Part shown: in pieces, positions 1-4,979 of the stretch
Layout of the letters: every line of letters starts with the position of its first letter
How positions within the stretch are numbered: position 1 is the first letter of the stretch
NCBI GenBank assembly: GCA_003251955.1
Contig: QKDV01000301.1
Span: forward strand, 1 to 5,979
Source: Methanospirillum hungatei
GTDB taxonomy: Archaea; Halobacteriota; Methanomicrobia; Methanomicrobiales; Methanospirillaceae
DNA: 5,979 nt
Reading direction: 5' to 3'
Position numbers and translations under genes: made by a program
The notes under the pieces: model-generated
Database searches by the model: none
What the model saw: only the letters and a program-made list of their open reading frames with translations
Told to the model about the DNA's origin: nothing

Positions 1-130
1 CTGAGTATACTTCTCCTCTCTGTTCAACTATGAAGACACATGCACTCTGCATTCATCCAGATGCTCTATGTAGCAAGGTGACCCATCCTCTCACTTATTA
101 CAAACAGAAGAAACGGATGATAACAGCCCC

Positions 131-161
131 TAAAAAGAAATCTGGGATTACTGGTTCCCAA
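131..161 (-). terminator. Probable terminator of the small membrane-protein gene
   Basis: Read on the minus strand, the sequence just past the stop codon of the 162-338 gene can form a 5-6 bp stem (TGGGA pairing with TCCCA, plus a possible U-G pair) with an 8-nt loop. It is followed by TTTCTTTTT (plus-strand 132-140). A T-rich tract after a stop codon is the usual archaeal termination signal; the stem is short and may be incidental. Confidence 0.5.
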
Positions 162-338
162 TCAGGGATTGACGTCCCGAATCATGTACCCGCCACCGCT
201 GATAATGGCGATAAACAGGAACAACGCAACGAGGTACGAGGTACTTCCGGTAAGGAAAACAGGAAGTACGATGAGAGCAACCAGGAAGATAATCAGGCTT
301 AAGACGCCCACTACGGCATCAAGCATCCACCGTTTCAT
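162..338 (-). CDS. Small two-helix membrane protein of unknown function
   Basis: A 58-residue reading frame that starts with ATG (MKRWMLDAVVG) and ends with TGA. I do not recognise the family. Residues about 8-29 and 34-52 are strongly hydrophobic and separated by a short polar turn (TGSTS), so the product should be a helical hairpin in the cytoplasmic membrane. The N-terminus carries Lys2 and Arg3, and the tail (RDVNP) is polar. Evidence that it is real: continuous hydrophobic coding through 177 nt, a T-rich terminator right after the stop, and a divergent arrangement with the ThiN-like gene. Met5 (ATG at 326-324) is an alternative start; a TATA-like GATTATAT about 25 nt upstream would suit a leaderless transcript from there. 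A plus-strand frame through the same bases encodes a polar, low-complexity peptide and looks like the shadow. Function cannot be inferred from neighbours. Confidence 0.68.
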   Translation of the reverse strand: MKRWMLDAVVGVLSLIIFLVALIVLPVFLTGSTSYLVALFLFIAIISGGGYMIRDVNP

Positions 339-456
339 AATCTGACCATATAATCAGCGCATGACCATAAGTAAATGCTGATCCGGTGCAGAATATGACC
401 TGTCATTTGCCTTTCAATTTGGCAGGGGATCACAAAAATCTGCTAGAGTAAGAACC
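339..456. promoter_or_regulatory. Divergent intergenic region with short repeats
   Basis: These 118 nt separate the minus-strand membrane protein from the plus-strand ThiN-like gene, so both promoters probably lie here. Visible elements are two direct copies of TGACCATA (343-350 and 362-369, 19 nt apart), a perfect inverted repeat ATGAC-CT-GTCAT (395-406) that contains a third TGACC, and TATA-like tracts for the minus strand (GATTATAT opposite 346-353; TTTACTTATGG opposite about 365-375). For the plus-strand gene no strong TATA box is visible; CACAAAAATC at 431-440 is at the right distance but is a poor match. Operator roles are inferred only. Confidence 0.4.
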
Positions 457-1023
457 ATGAACCACAATCATGAATCGGGGGATCCTTATGTACATCTTTC
501 AGATGGTAAGGGACAGATAATACGTGAACTTGAATCACTGCTTCCTGCCCTGAAGGAAATAAACCATTCTTTATTCGTCTCTGCCCAGGGAGTATCACTG
601 GCATATGCTATGGTGGGTGCGAGAACAATCCGCGAAACAGTTGCCATCTCAGAGGGTTTCATCGTCTCAGCAACCGACCTGCCGGTCTGTAGGATGGTTC
701 TGACTTCTATCAGATTTGACCCGGCCATCAGGTGCGTGGCTGTTATCGGCTATACTCCCCAGTTTGTTGCAACAGCTGAGTCAATGCTCATGGAGGTCTG
801 TGTCTTCAACCGTTCGCAGGAACCACCGGGGGACCCAACTCACGATTGGGGTGTTGCCTTCTGCTGCGAGAAGATTGATGGTGTTCCCGATATCATATAT
901 GATACGGGATGTGCGGGAAAAGATCCTCTTATTCGGATTCTTGGTGACAATCCAACCCGGGTTTTAGCAAGTATTAATAGGATCTTATCGCGCATAATAA
1001 ATACAAAATTTACAGAGGAATAA
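457..1023 (+). CDS. Stand-alone ThiN-like (thiamine-phosphate synthase family) protein, probably non-catalytic
   Basis: A 188-residue soluble protein. From about residue 21 to the end it matches, from memory, the archaeal ThiN fold usually found at the C-terminus of ThiD-ThiN fusions or in thiamine-responsive regulators. Landmarks are VGART (53-57), a block ending in CR then MVLTSIRFDP (80-89), RSQEPP (119-124), Trp131, VPDIIYDTG (143-151) and GKDPLIRILG (154-163). ThiN enzymes join the hydroxymethylpyrimidine and thiazole phosphates into thiamine phosphate. Here the segment that usually reads like GxSxHxAR is TDLPVCR (73-79), so the usual histidine falls on Pro76. Catalysis is therefore doubtful. 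There is no ThiD kinase domain and no helix-turn-helix; only about 20 unassigned residues precede the domain. A ligand-binding or sensor role is possible but inferred. It precedes rps17e by 3 nt and is probably co-transcribed with it. The ATG at 457 has no strong ribosome binding site. Confidence 0.75.
   Translation: MNHNHESGDPYVHLSDGKGQIIRELESLLPALKEINHSLFVSAQGVSLAYAMVGARTIRETVAISEGFIVSATDLPVCRMVLTSIRFDPAIRCVAVIGYTPQFVATAESMLMEVCVFNRSQEPPGDPTHDWGVAFCCEKIDGVPDIIYDTGCAGKDPLIRILGDNPTRVLASINRILSRIINTKFTEE
1014..1019 (+). promoter_or_regulatory. Ribosome binding site of rps17e
   Basis: AGAGGA lies 7 nt before the ATG at 1027 and inside the last codons of the upstream gene. This fixes the rps17e start and supports translation from a shared mRNA. 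Confidence 0.65.
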
Positions 1024-1026
1024 TCA

Positions 1027-1218
1027 ATGGGAGTTAAACCAAGTTATATCAAAGGCATCGCTACTGAGCTTCTCGAAAACCACCGTGAAAAGTTCTCAGG
1101 CGACTTTGACGAGAACAAAAAGGCAGTCAGTGCATCAACTGATATCCCCACCAAGAGTGTTCGCAACCGCGTAGCCGGATACATCACAAGAAAGGTAAAT
1201 ACCGGAAGAACCGCATAA
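1027..1218 (+). CDS. rps17e: 30S ribosomal protein S17e
   Basis: A 63-residue basic protein, the normal length for archaeal S17e (the eukaryotic form is about twice as long). It is a small-subunit ribosomal protein found only in archaea and eukaryotes. The family pattern is clear: YIKGIATELLE (7-17), FSGDFDENK (23-31), and the C-terminal TKSVRNRVAGYITRK (about 42-56), rich in Arg and Lys for rRNA contact. The start is supported by AGAGGA 7 nt upstream. The gene follows the ThiN-like gene by 3 nt and precedes dapA by 9 nt, so a ribosomal protein gene appears to share a transcript with lysine biosynthesis genes; expression may therefore follow growth rate. Identification is firm. Confidence 0.96.
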   Translation: MGVKPSYIKGIATELLENHREKFSGDFDENKKAVSASTDIPTKSVRNRVAGYITRKVNTGRTA

Positions 1219-1227
1219 ATAACCCTC

Positions 1228-2103
1228 ATGTTTGAGGGCGTTTTCCCTGCGCTCATTACTCCTTTTCAGAGGAACGCCGGGAAAGATCTTGATGTGGATG
1301 GACTCAGGTCCAACATAGCTTTTCTTCTAAAATCCGGAGTCCACGGTCTTGTGCCATGTGGTTCAACCGGAGAATCTGCTACACTCAGTAGTGCGGAGCA
1401 CGAAAAGGTAGTGGAAGTTACCCTGGAAGAGGCTGGCGGCAAAGTCCCTGTTCTTGCAGGTACAGGGTCGAACAACACTTCTGAAGCCATCAGGTTTACT
1501 AAGGCAGCTAAGGATGCCGGAGCCGATGGTGTCCTTGTCATCAGTCCATATTACAACAAACCCAACCGGTCAGGACTTATTAAGCACTATCACGCCCTGG
1601 CTGACCTGGACATACCGGTTGTCATCTATAATATCCCGGGACGTACTGGCCAGAACCTTGCTCCCGATTTGATTGCAGAACTTGCCGACCATCCTGGAAT
1701 TGTTGGTGTAAAAGAGGCAAGCGGGGATATCAACCAGATCTCAACAATCATTGAATTGACTCTGGACAAGGATTTCACTGTTGTATCCGGAGATGATGGT
1801 ATGACCCTCCCAATATTAGGTCTGGGTGGCGGCGGTGTCATATCAGTTGTAGCAAACATCATGCCTAAACCGATGATAGAGATGTATAATGCTGCAAAGA
1901 AAGGGGACTTTGAGACTGCCCGCACTATCCATTACAACCTTGCACCCCTTATCAAAGCACTTTTTGTTGAAACAAATCCGGTTCCAATAAAGAAAGCAAC
2001 TGAGATAAGGGGCATGGCAGCAGGCCCGGTCAGACTTCCGCTTGATGAAGCCTGTGAGGCAACAGTTCAGAAATTACAGGAGGTGCTTGCACACTATGAT
2101 TAA
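1228..2103 (+). CDS. dapA: 4-hydroxy-tetrahydrodipicolinate synthase
   Basis: A 291-residue cytoplasmic TIM-barrel lyase of typical family length. It condenses pyruvate with aspartate semialdehyde, the first step committed to diaminopimelate and lysine. Visible signatures: GVFPALITPF at the N-terminus (4-13); GSTGES (45-50) with the active-site threonine of the triad; SPYYNKP (106-112), whose tyrosine completes the triad across the dimer; YNIPGRTG (134-141) with catalytic Tyr134 and substrate-carboxylate Arg139; and VKEASGD (161-167) with Lys162 as the Schiff-base lysine. All key residues are present, so it should be active. The related N-acetylneuraminate lyases and aldolases share the fold, but adjacency to dapB and nearby asd settle the role. 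The ATG at 1228 gives the canonical N-terminus although only a distant GGAAGA (1204-1209) is seen upstream. The end overlaps dapB by 8 nt. Confidence 0.96.
   Translation: MFEGVFPALITPFQRNAGKDLDVDGLRSNIAFLLKSGVHGLVPCGSTGESATLSSAEHEKVVEVTLEEAGGKVPVLAGTGSNNTSEAIRFTKAAKDAGADGVLVISPYYNKPNRSGLIKHYHALADLDIPVVIYNIPGRTGQNLAPDLIAELADHPGIVGVKEASGDINQISTIIELTLDKDFTVVSGDDGMTLPILGLGGGGVISVVANIMPKPMIEMYNAAKKGDFETARTIHYNLAPLIKALFVETNPVPIKKATEIRGMAAGPVRLPLDEACEATVQKLQEVLAHYD
2078..2085 (+). promoter_or_regulatory. Strong ribosome binding site of dapB
   Basis: AGGAGGTG lies 10 nt before the ATG at 2096, inside the end of dapA. It is the best Shine-Dalgarno match in the window. It decides the dapB start at 2096 against the upstream in-frame ATG at 2042, which would add 18 residues unlike the family. 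Confidence 0.8.
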
Positions 2104-2857
2104 AGTCGCAATTTGTGGTGCATTTGGTCGTATGGGAATGACGATAGGTGGTATCGTCACAAAAGATCCTGAAATGCAGCTGGTAGGAGGGGTGGATGTT
2201 CAGGAAGGAGAAGTCTTTGGTGTCCCTGTAGTATCTGCCGCTAAGTTCGGAGCATTCCTTGCAGAAAAGAAGCCTGATGTTGTCATCGACTTCACCGTGG
2301 CTGCAGCTTCGGCCCAGAATATTCCTGTAGCAGCTACAGCAGGATGTGCTATCATTCTTGGAACTACCGGTCTGAATGCAGATCAACAAAAACTCATAAA
2401 GGACGCTATCGCAAAGGGAGGAGCCCCTGCAGTCATCTCGACAAATTATTCTATTGGGATGAACATTCTCTGGCTTCTTGTCAGGGAGGCTGCACAGCGG
2501 CTTGGTGATTATGATATTGAGGTAACCGAGGCACACCACCGGTACAAAAAAGATGCACCCAGCGGTACTGCAAAAACCATCCTTGAGATTTTACAGGAAG
2601 AAGTAGGTCCAAGAGAAGAGGTCTATGGCCGAGAGGGTATGACCGAGCGGGGCAATGAAATCGGTGTTCACGTAATAAGGGGAGGAGACATTGTCGGTGA
2701 TCACGCCGTCATGTTCACCAGCAACTTTGAGACTGTCACCCTCTCACACCGGGCATATGACAGGGGAGTTTTTGCTCAGGGAGCAGTCAGGGCAACGAAG
2801 TGGATTGTCGGAAAGAAACCTGGTATCTACGGCATGAAAGATGTCCTCGGCCTCTGA
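2096..2857 (+). CDS. dapB: 4-hydroxy-tetrahydrodipicolinate reductase
   Basis: A 253-residue cytoplasmic enzyme that reduces the DapA product with NADH or NADPH to tetrahydrodipicolinate. The N-terminal Rossmann domain opens with IKVAICGAFGRMG (2-14, the GxxGRMG nucleotide motif). VVIDFT (62-67) and GTTG (89-92) are the further cofactor-contacting strands. The C-terminal domain carries the family signature EAHHRYKKDAPSGTA (145-159), in which His147 is the proton donor and Lys151 the companion basic residue by comparison with the E. coli enzyme. It then has VHVIRGGDIVGDH (191-203). Length is close to the usual 250-275. The start at 2096 gives the motif directly after Met and is backed by AGGAGGTG. 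Its ATG lies inside the last codons of dapA (8-nt overlap), which implies translational coupling. The next steps to lysine are not in this window. Confidence 0.96.
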   Translation: MIKVAICGAFGRMGMTIGGIVTKDPEMQLVGGVDVQEGEVFGVPVVSAAKFGAFLAEKKPDVVIDFTVAAASAQNIPVAATAGCAIILGTTGLNADQQKLIKDAIAKGGAPAVISTNYSIGMNILWLLVREAAQRLGDYDIEVTEAHHRYKKDAPSGTAKTILEILQEEVGPREEVYGREGMTERGNEIGVHVIRGGDIVGDHAVMFTSNFETVTLSHRAYDRGVFAQGAVRATKWIVGKKPGIYGMKDVLGL

Positions 2858-2888
2858 TTTTCGAAAAAATCAGGTCGAAAATTTTTTT
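2854..2888 (+). terminator. Stem-loop and T-tract terminator after dapB
   Basis: CTGATTTT (2854-2861) pairs perfectly with AAAATCAG (2866-2873) around a CGAA loop, and T7 follows at 2882-2888. The left arm includes the dapB stop codon. The T-tract runs into the TATA box of the ferredoxin gene, so one stretch probably ends one transcript and starts the next. Confidence 0.7.
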
Positions 2889-2893
2889 ATATC
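2886..2893 (+). promoter_or_regulatory. TATA box of the ferredoxin gene
   Basis: TTTATATC is close to the methanogen box A consensus and is preceded by purine-rich CGAAAA (2876-2881), a plausible BRE. Its centre is about 30 nt before the ATG at 2920, so transcription should start roughly 4-6 nt before the start codon. No good ribosome binding site is seen, in keeping with a very short leader. Confidence 0.7.
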
Positions 2894-2919
2894 CATAAGC
2901 ATAGTCATTAGAGATTTTC

Positions 2920-3093
2920 ATGACTGCAATAATAAACAAAGCTGCCTGCACCGGTTGTGAAACCTGTGTTGACGAATGCCCTGCTGTCGCCATCTCCATG
3001 AAGGATGACAAGGCTGAAGTAAACGCTGAGCTCTGCGTTGACTGTGGTTCCTGTGTGGATGTCTGTCCCGCAGAAGCCATTTCAATGGATTAA
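2920..3093 (+). CDS. 2[4Fe-4S] ferredoxin, clostridial type
   Basis: A 57-residue low-potential electron carrier. Two cluster-binding motifs of the form CxxCxxCxxxCP are complete: Cys10, 13, 16 and 20 followed by Pro21, and Cys39, 42, 45 and 49 followed by Pro50. The two halves are visibly homologous (CPAVAIS and CPAEAIS), the classic internal duplication. The protein is acidic overall and has no signal peptide or membrane segment, so it is cytoplasmic. In methanogens such ferredoxins serve partners such as energy-converting hydrogenases and oxidoreductases; the partner here is unknown. Neighbouring dapB and asd use NAD(P)H, and the gene has its own TATA box and terminator, so it is probably an independent unit. 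The motifs make the assignment firm, but the physiological role is open. Confidence 0.93.
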   Translation: MTAIINKAACTGCETCVDECPAVAISMKDDKAEVNAELCVDCGSCVDVCPAEAISMD

Positions 3094-3106
3094 ATCATCC
3101 ATTTTT
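3084..3106 (+). terminator. Stem-loop terminator after the ferredoxin gene
   Basis: AATGGAT (3084-3090) pairs perfectly with ATCCATT (3097-3103) around the loop TAAATC, which contains the stop codon. The right arm ends in T5 (3102-3106). The same T-rich stretch continues into TTTTTAATTA, a possible TATA box for asd. Confidence 0.55.
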
Positions 3107-3111
3107 AATTA
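3102..3111 (+). promoter_or_regulatory. Possible TATA box of asd
   Basis: TTTTTAATTA is centred about 27 nt before the ATG at 3134, the spacing expected for a leaderless transcript. There is no Shine-Dalgarno sequence in the 40-nt gap. The match to box A is fair, and the sequence overlaps the preceding T-tract. Confidence 0.42.
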
Positions 3112-3133
3112 CTATTCTCTCCAATGTATCAGT

Positions 3134-4150
3134 ATGATCAGTGTAGGGGTTCTTGGTGCAACCGGAGCCGTTGGGCAGCGGTTTGTACAACTCCTTGCAG
3201 GTCATCCGAATTTTGAACTCTCAGTTCTGACCGCATCAAAACGGAGTGCTGGAAAAAAATACCGTGATGCCTGTTCCTGGCGTCTGGAAGTTCCGTTTCC
3301 TGATGAAGTTGGTGATATTGTTGTATCCGATACCACTGTTGAGAGTCTGAAGAAGGTTGACCTCGTATTCTCCGCACTTCCAGCCGACCTTGCCGGAGAA
3401 GTGGAGATGCAGTGCGCAAAGGCAGGGATTGGAGTCTGTAGTAATGCAAGCACCCACCGGATGGAATCTGATGTTCCATTGGTTGTTCCTGAAGTCAATG
3501 CCGATCACCTTGGGATGATCGATCTGCAACGTGACAAAGGAACTGACGGGTTTATTGTAACCAATCCGAATTGTTCAACCATCATGCTCACCTGTTCTCT
3601 GGCACCTCTTCGCAGGTTTTCGTTCTCTGATATTAAGGTGGCCACAATGCAGGCAATATCTGGGGCAGGGTTTGAAGGTATACCTGGTATGGCTATCTTC
3701 GACAATCTGATTCCCTATATCGGAGGAGAAGAAGAGAAGATGGAACGTGAGACTCTGAAGATCATGGGTACATTTGATGGAGCCGAAGTTCAGAATGCTC
3801 CATTCTCTGTAAGTGCCTGTTGTAACCGCGTTCCGGTCATTGATGGCCATTCAATGTCGATCTGGATCGACATCAAAGAGTCTGTCGAGAAAGTTGAGCA
3901 GGCTTTCAGGACCTGGAAGTCCACGCTCCCTGATCTTCCAACCCTCCCGGTAAAATCCGTTGATTTTATCGATCTTCCTGATCGGCCACAGCCGAGGCTT
4001 GACCGGATGAAAGGAAAGGGAATGACGGTATCAGTAGGCAGAGTCAGGCCAGGGATCCGGTACCAGGCGATGGGTCACAACACCATCAGAGGAGCTGCAG
4101 GTGCCTCGATCCTGAACGCTGAAGTAATCTGTGATCGGGATTATCTCTAA
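3134..4150 (+). CDS. asd: Aspartate-semialdehyde dehydrogenase, archaeal/fungal type
   Basis: A 338-residue cytoplasmic enzyme that reduces aspartyl phosphate with NADPH to aspartate semialdehyde, the branch point for lysine, threonine, methionine and isoleucine. Seen in order: VGVLGATGAVGQRF (4-17), the Rossmann nucleotide motif; SNASTHRM (103-110), contacting substrate phosphate in the family; VTNPNCSTIM (142-151) with catalytic Cys147; ISGAGFEGIPGM (175-186), the SGAG element; and NRVPVIDGHS (231-240) with the acid-base His239. These and the length fit the archaeal/yeast branch of the family. The start at 3134 is chosen because the upstream in-frame ATG at 3038 would run through the ferredoxin gene. 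Product flow is to DapA, encoded upstream, but a separate promoter suggests separate control. alba follows after 12 nt. Confidence 0.96.
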   Translation: MISVGVLGATGAVGQRFVQLLAGHPNFELSVLTASKRSAGKKYRDACSWRLEVPFPDEVGDIVVSDTTVESLKKVDLVFSALPADLAGEVEMQCAKAGIGVCSNASTHRMESDVPLVVPEVNADHLGMIDLQRDKGTDGFIVTNPNCSTIMLTCSLAPLRRFSFSDIKVATMQAISGAGFEGIPGMAIFDNLIPYIGGEEEKMERETLKIMGTFDGAEVQNAPFSVSACCNRVPVIDGHSMSIWIDIKESVEKVEQAFRTWKSTLPDLPTLPVKSVDFIDLPDRPQPRLDRMKGKGMTVSVGRVRPGIRYQAMGHNTIRGAAGASILNAEVICDRDYL

Positions 4151-4162
4151 ATCCAGTGCCAC

Positions 4163-4468
4163 ATGACATACGTGCAGGACGATAACATCATCTTCGTGGG
4201 TAACAAGCCGGTCATGAATTATGTGCTGGCTGTAGTCACCCAGTTTACCAATGGTGCCAAGGAGGTCTCTGTCAAGGCAAGAGGCAAGGCTATCTCCCGG
4301 GCAGTTGATACAACAGAAATTGCTCTTGGCAGATTCCTGCAGAACGTGGAGAAGATATCCATTACAACATCGACGGAACAGGTTGACACTGAGAATGGAA
4401 AGACCAATGTTTCAAGTATTGAGATTGTACTAGGGTTAAAGCAGGATACAACCCAGGTACCTGCCTGA
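4163..4468 (+). CDS. albA: Alba, archaeal DNA/RNA-binding chromatin protein
   Basis: A 101-residue basic-core protein that, by family knowledge, dimerises and coats double-stranded DNA and also binds RNA. The first strand and loop read [15 protein letters not shown] (9-23). The central helix region [12 protein letters not shown] (38-49) is the hallmark segment, and the C-terminal hairpin holds [15 protein letters not shown] (about 77-91), the arm that enters the minor groove. In Sulfolobus Alba the loop is GKKP with an acetylatable lysine first; here it is GNKP, so that lysine is Asn14 and only Lys15 remains, which I recall as usual in euryarchaea. A polar tail of about 8 residues exceeds the common length of 90-95. 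It lies 12 nt after asd with no clear promoter or ribosome binding site, so it may be read through from asd. Confidence 0.93.
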   Translation: MTYVQDDNIIFVGNKPVMNYVLAVVTQFTNGAKEVSVKARGKAISRAVDTTEIALGRFLQNVEKISITTSTEQVDTENGKTNVSSIEIVLGLKQDTTQVPA

Positions 4469-4476
4469 AATACAGT

Positions 4477-4507
4477 TCCCCGAAGGTTTTTATGTATTCT
4501 CCCCGAA
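4477..4507 (+). promoter_or_regulatory. TATA box flanked by TCCCCGAA direct repeats
   Basis: TTTTTATGTA (4487-4496) is centred about 26 nt before the ATG at 4518, as expected for a leaderless mRNA. It is bracketed by two identical 8-mers, TCCCCGAA at 4477-4484 and 4500-4507, 23 nt apart or about two helical turns. The arrangement looks like a repressor or activator site pair. T5 at 4487-4491 could also end the alba transcript. Confidence 0.5.
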
Positions 4508-4517
4508 ATAAATAGGA

Positions 4518-4961
4518 ATGATCAGGAACTGGCTGGCGTTCCTCCTTATATTCTTTATCCTTTTCGGGACTACTCATACGCTTGCTTCAGAGCCTGAACC
4601 ACATGGATATATCGATATTCACAATGTTACAATAAACCTGAAACCCGGGTATGCCGATGTCCATGTAACTTATGCTCTTGATGATGCATTCAGGTTTCTT
4701 ATCCTCATGTTCGGAGAGAACGATGTAAAGACCAAACTCTTTTCGTTGTTAAACTTTGAAAATGCAACACTTGAGCGGATGGACTTTGATTCTGCTGATC
4801 TGAAGGTTTATGAAACCAAACCTGTATATGGTGATGGTCTCTACTGGTTCCCTGCCCATAATTTTGGAACCACGATTCCAAATCTGACTATCATCTCAAA
4901 CCAATCGGTACAACATCTTGAAAATGTTTGTAAGATACCAAACGGTATAGTCTATTACTAA
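4518..4961 (+). CDS. Secreted or membrane-anchored protein of unknown function
   Basis: A 147-residue protein I cannot assign to a named family. Residues 2-23 form a signal peptide or single membrane anchor: Arg3 at the start, hydrophobic WLAFLLIFFILFG, then a polar stretch with a plausible cleavage site after TLA or TLAS (about 22-25). The remaining 120 or so residues are polar and acidic with alternating strand-like patterns (YIDIHNVTINLKPGYADVHV, 31-50) and should lie outside the membrane. Four N-glycosylation sequons occur in this part: Asn36, Asn82, Asn122 and Asn128, dense for its size. There is one cysteine (Cys138), so no disulfide within the chain. Codon use resembles the neighbours. 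It has its own TATA-like box, and marC follows after 18 nt, so the two may share a transcript; a link to the envelope is inferred from both being membrane-directed. Confidence 0.72.
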   Translation: MIRNWLAFLLIFFILFGTTHTLASEPEPHGYIDIHNVTINLKPGYADVHVTYALDDAFRFLILMFGENDVKTKLFSLLNFENATLERMDFDSADLKVYETKPVYGDGLYWFPAHNFGTTIPNLTIISNQSVQHLENVCKIPNGIVYY

Positions 4962-4979
4962 ACCTGGCTGTAGATTCTC

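Noticed and set aside
1..161. Partial gene or RNA at the left edge
   Set aside because: Both strands were read in all frames: stops are frequent, no family motif appears, and no tRNA-like cloverleaf or conserved RNA motif is visible. It looks intergenic.
241..269. Perfect 8-bp inverted repeat GTACTTCC/GGAAGTAC with a 13-nt spacer
   Set aside because: It lies inside the small membrane-protein gene and encodes ordinary residues near the turn between helices; there is no adjacent T-tract. Probably chance.
30..302. Plus-strand frame of 90 codons at the left end
   Set aside because: The product is polar, repetitive in K/E/N/Q and like no family I know. It overlaps the better-supported minus-strand membrane protein and has no ribosome binding site or promoter.
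339..456. Possible thiamine (TPP) riboswitch before the ThiN-like gene
   Set aside because: I looked for the conserved CUGAGA and related THI-box motifs in the leader and did not find them in a usable order.
716..967. Plus-strand frame in another phase of the ThiN-like gene
   Set aside because: It overlaps a gene with clear family motifs and shows no motif of its own.
2042..2095. Upstream in-frame start for dapB
   Set aside because: It would add 18 basic residues with no family counterpart, while AGGAGGTG is ideally placed for the ATG at 2096.
2030..2539. Long minus-strand frame (169 codons) opposite dapA/dapB
   Set aside because: It is opposite dapB with all catalytic motifs intact; the product is Cys/Ser/His-rich and looks like antisense of coding sequence.
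3038..3133. Upstream in-frame start for asd
   Set aside because: The extension runs through the ferredoxin gene in another frame and precedes the canonical Rossmann start MISVGVLGATG.
3138..3529. Several minus-strand frames opposite asd
   Set aside because: All are shadows of a well-conserved enzyme gene and none has a recognisable domain, start signal or promoter.
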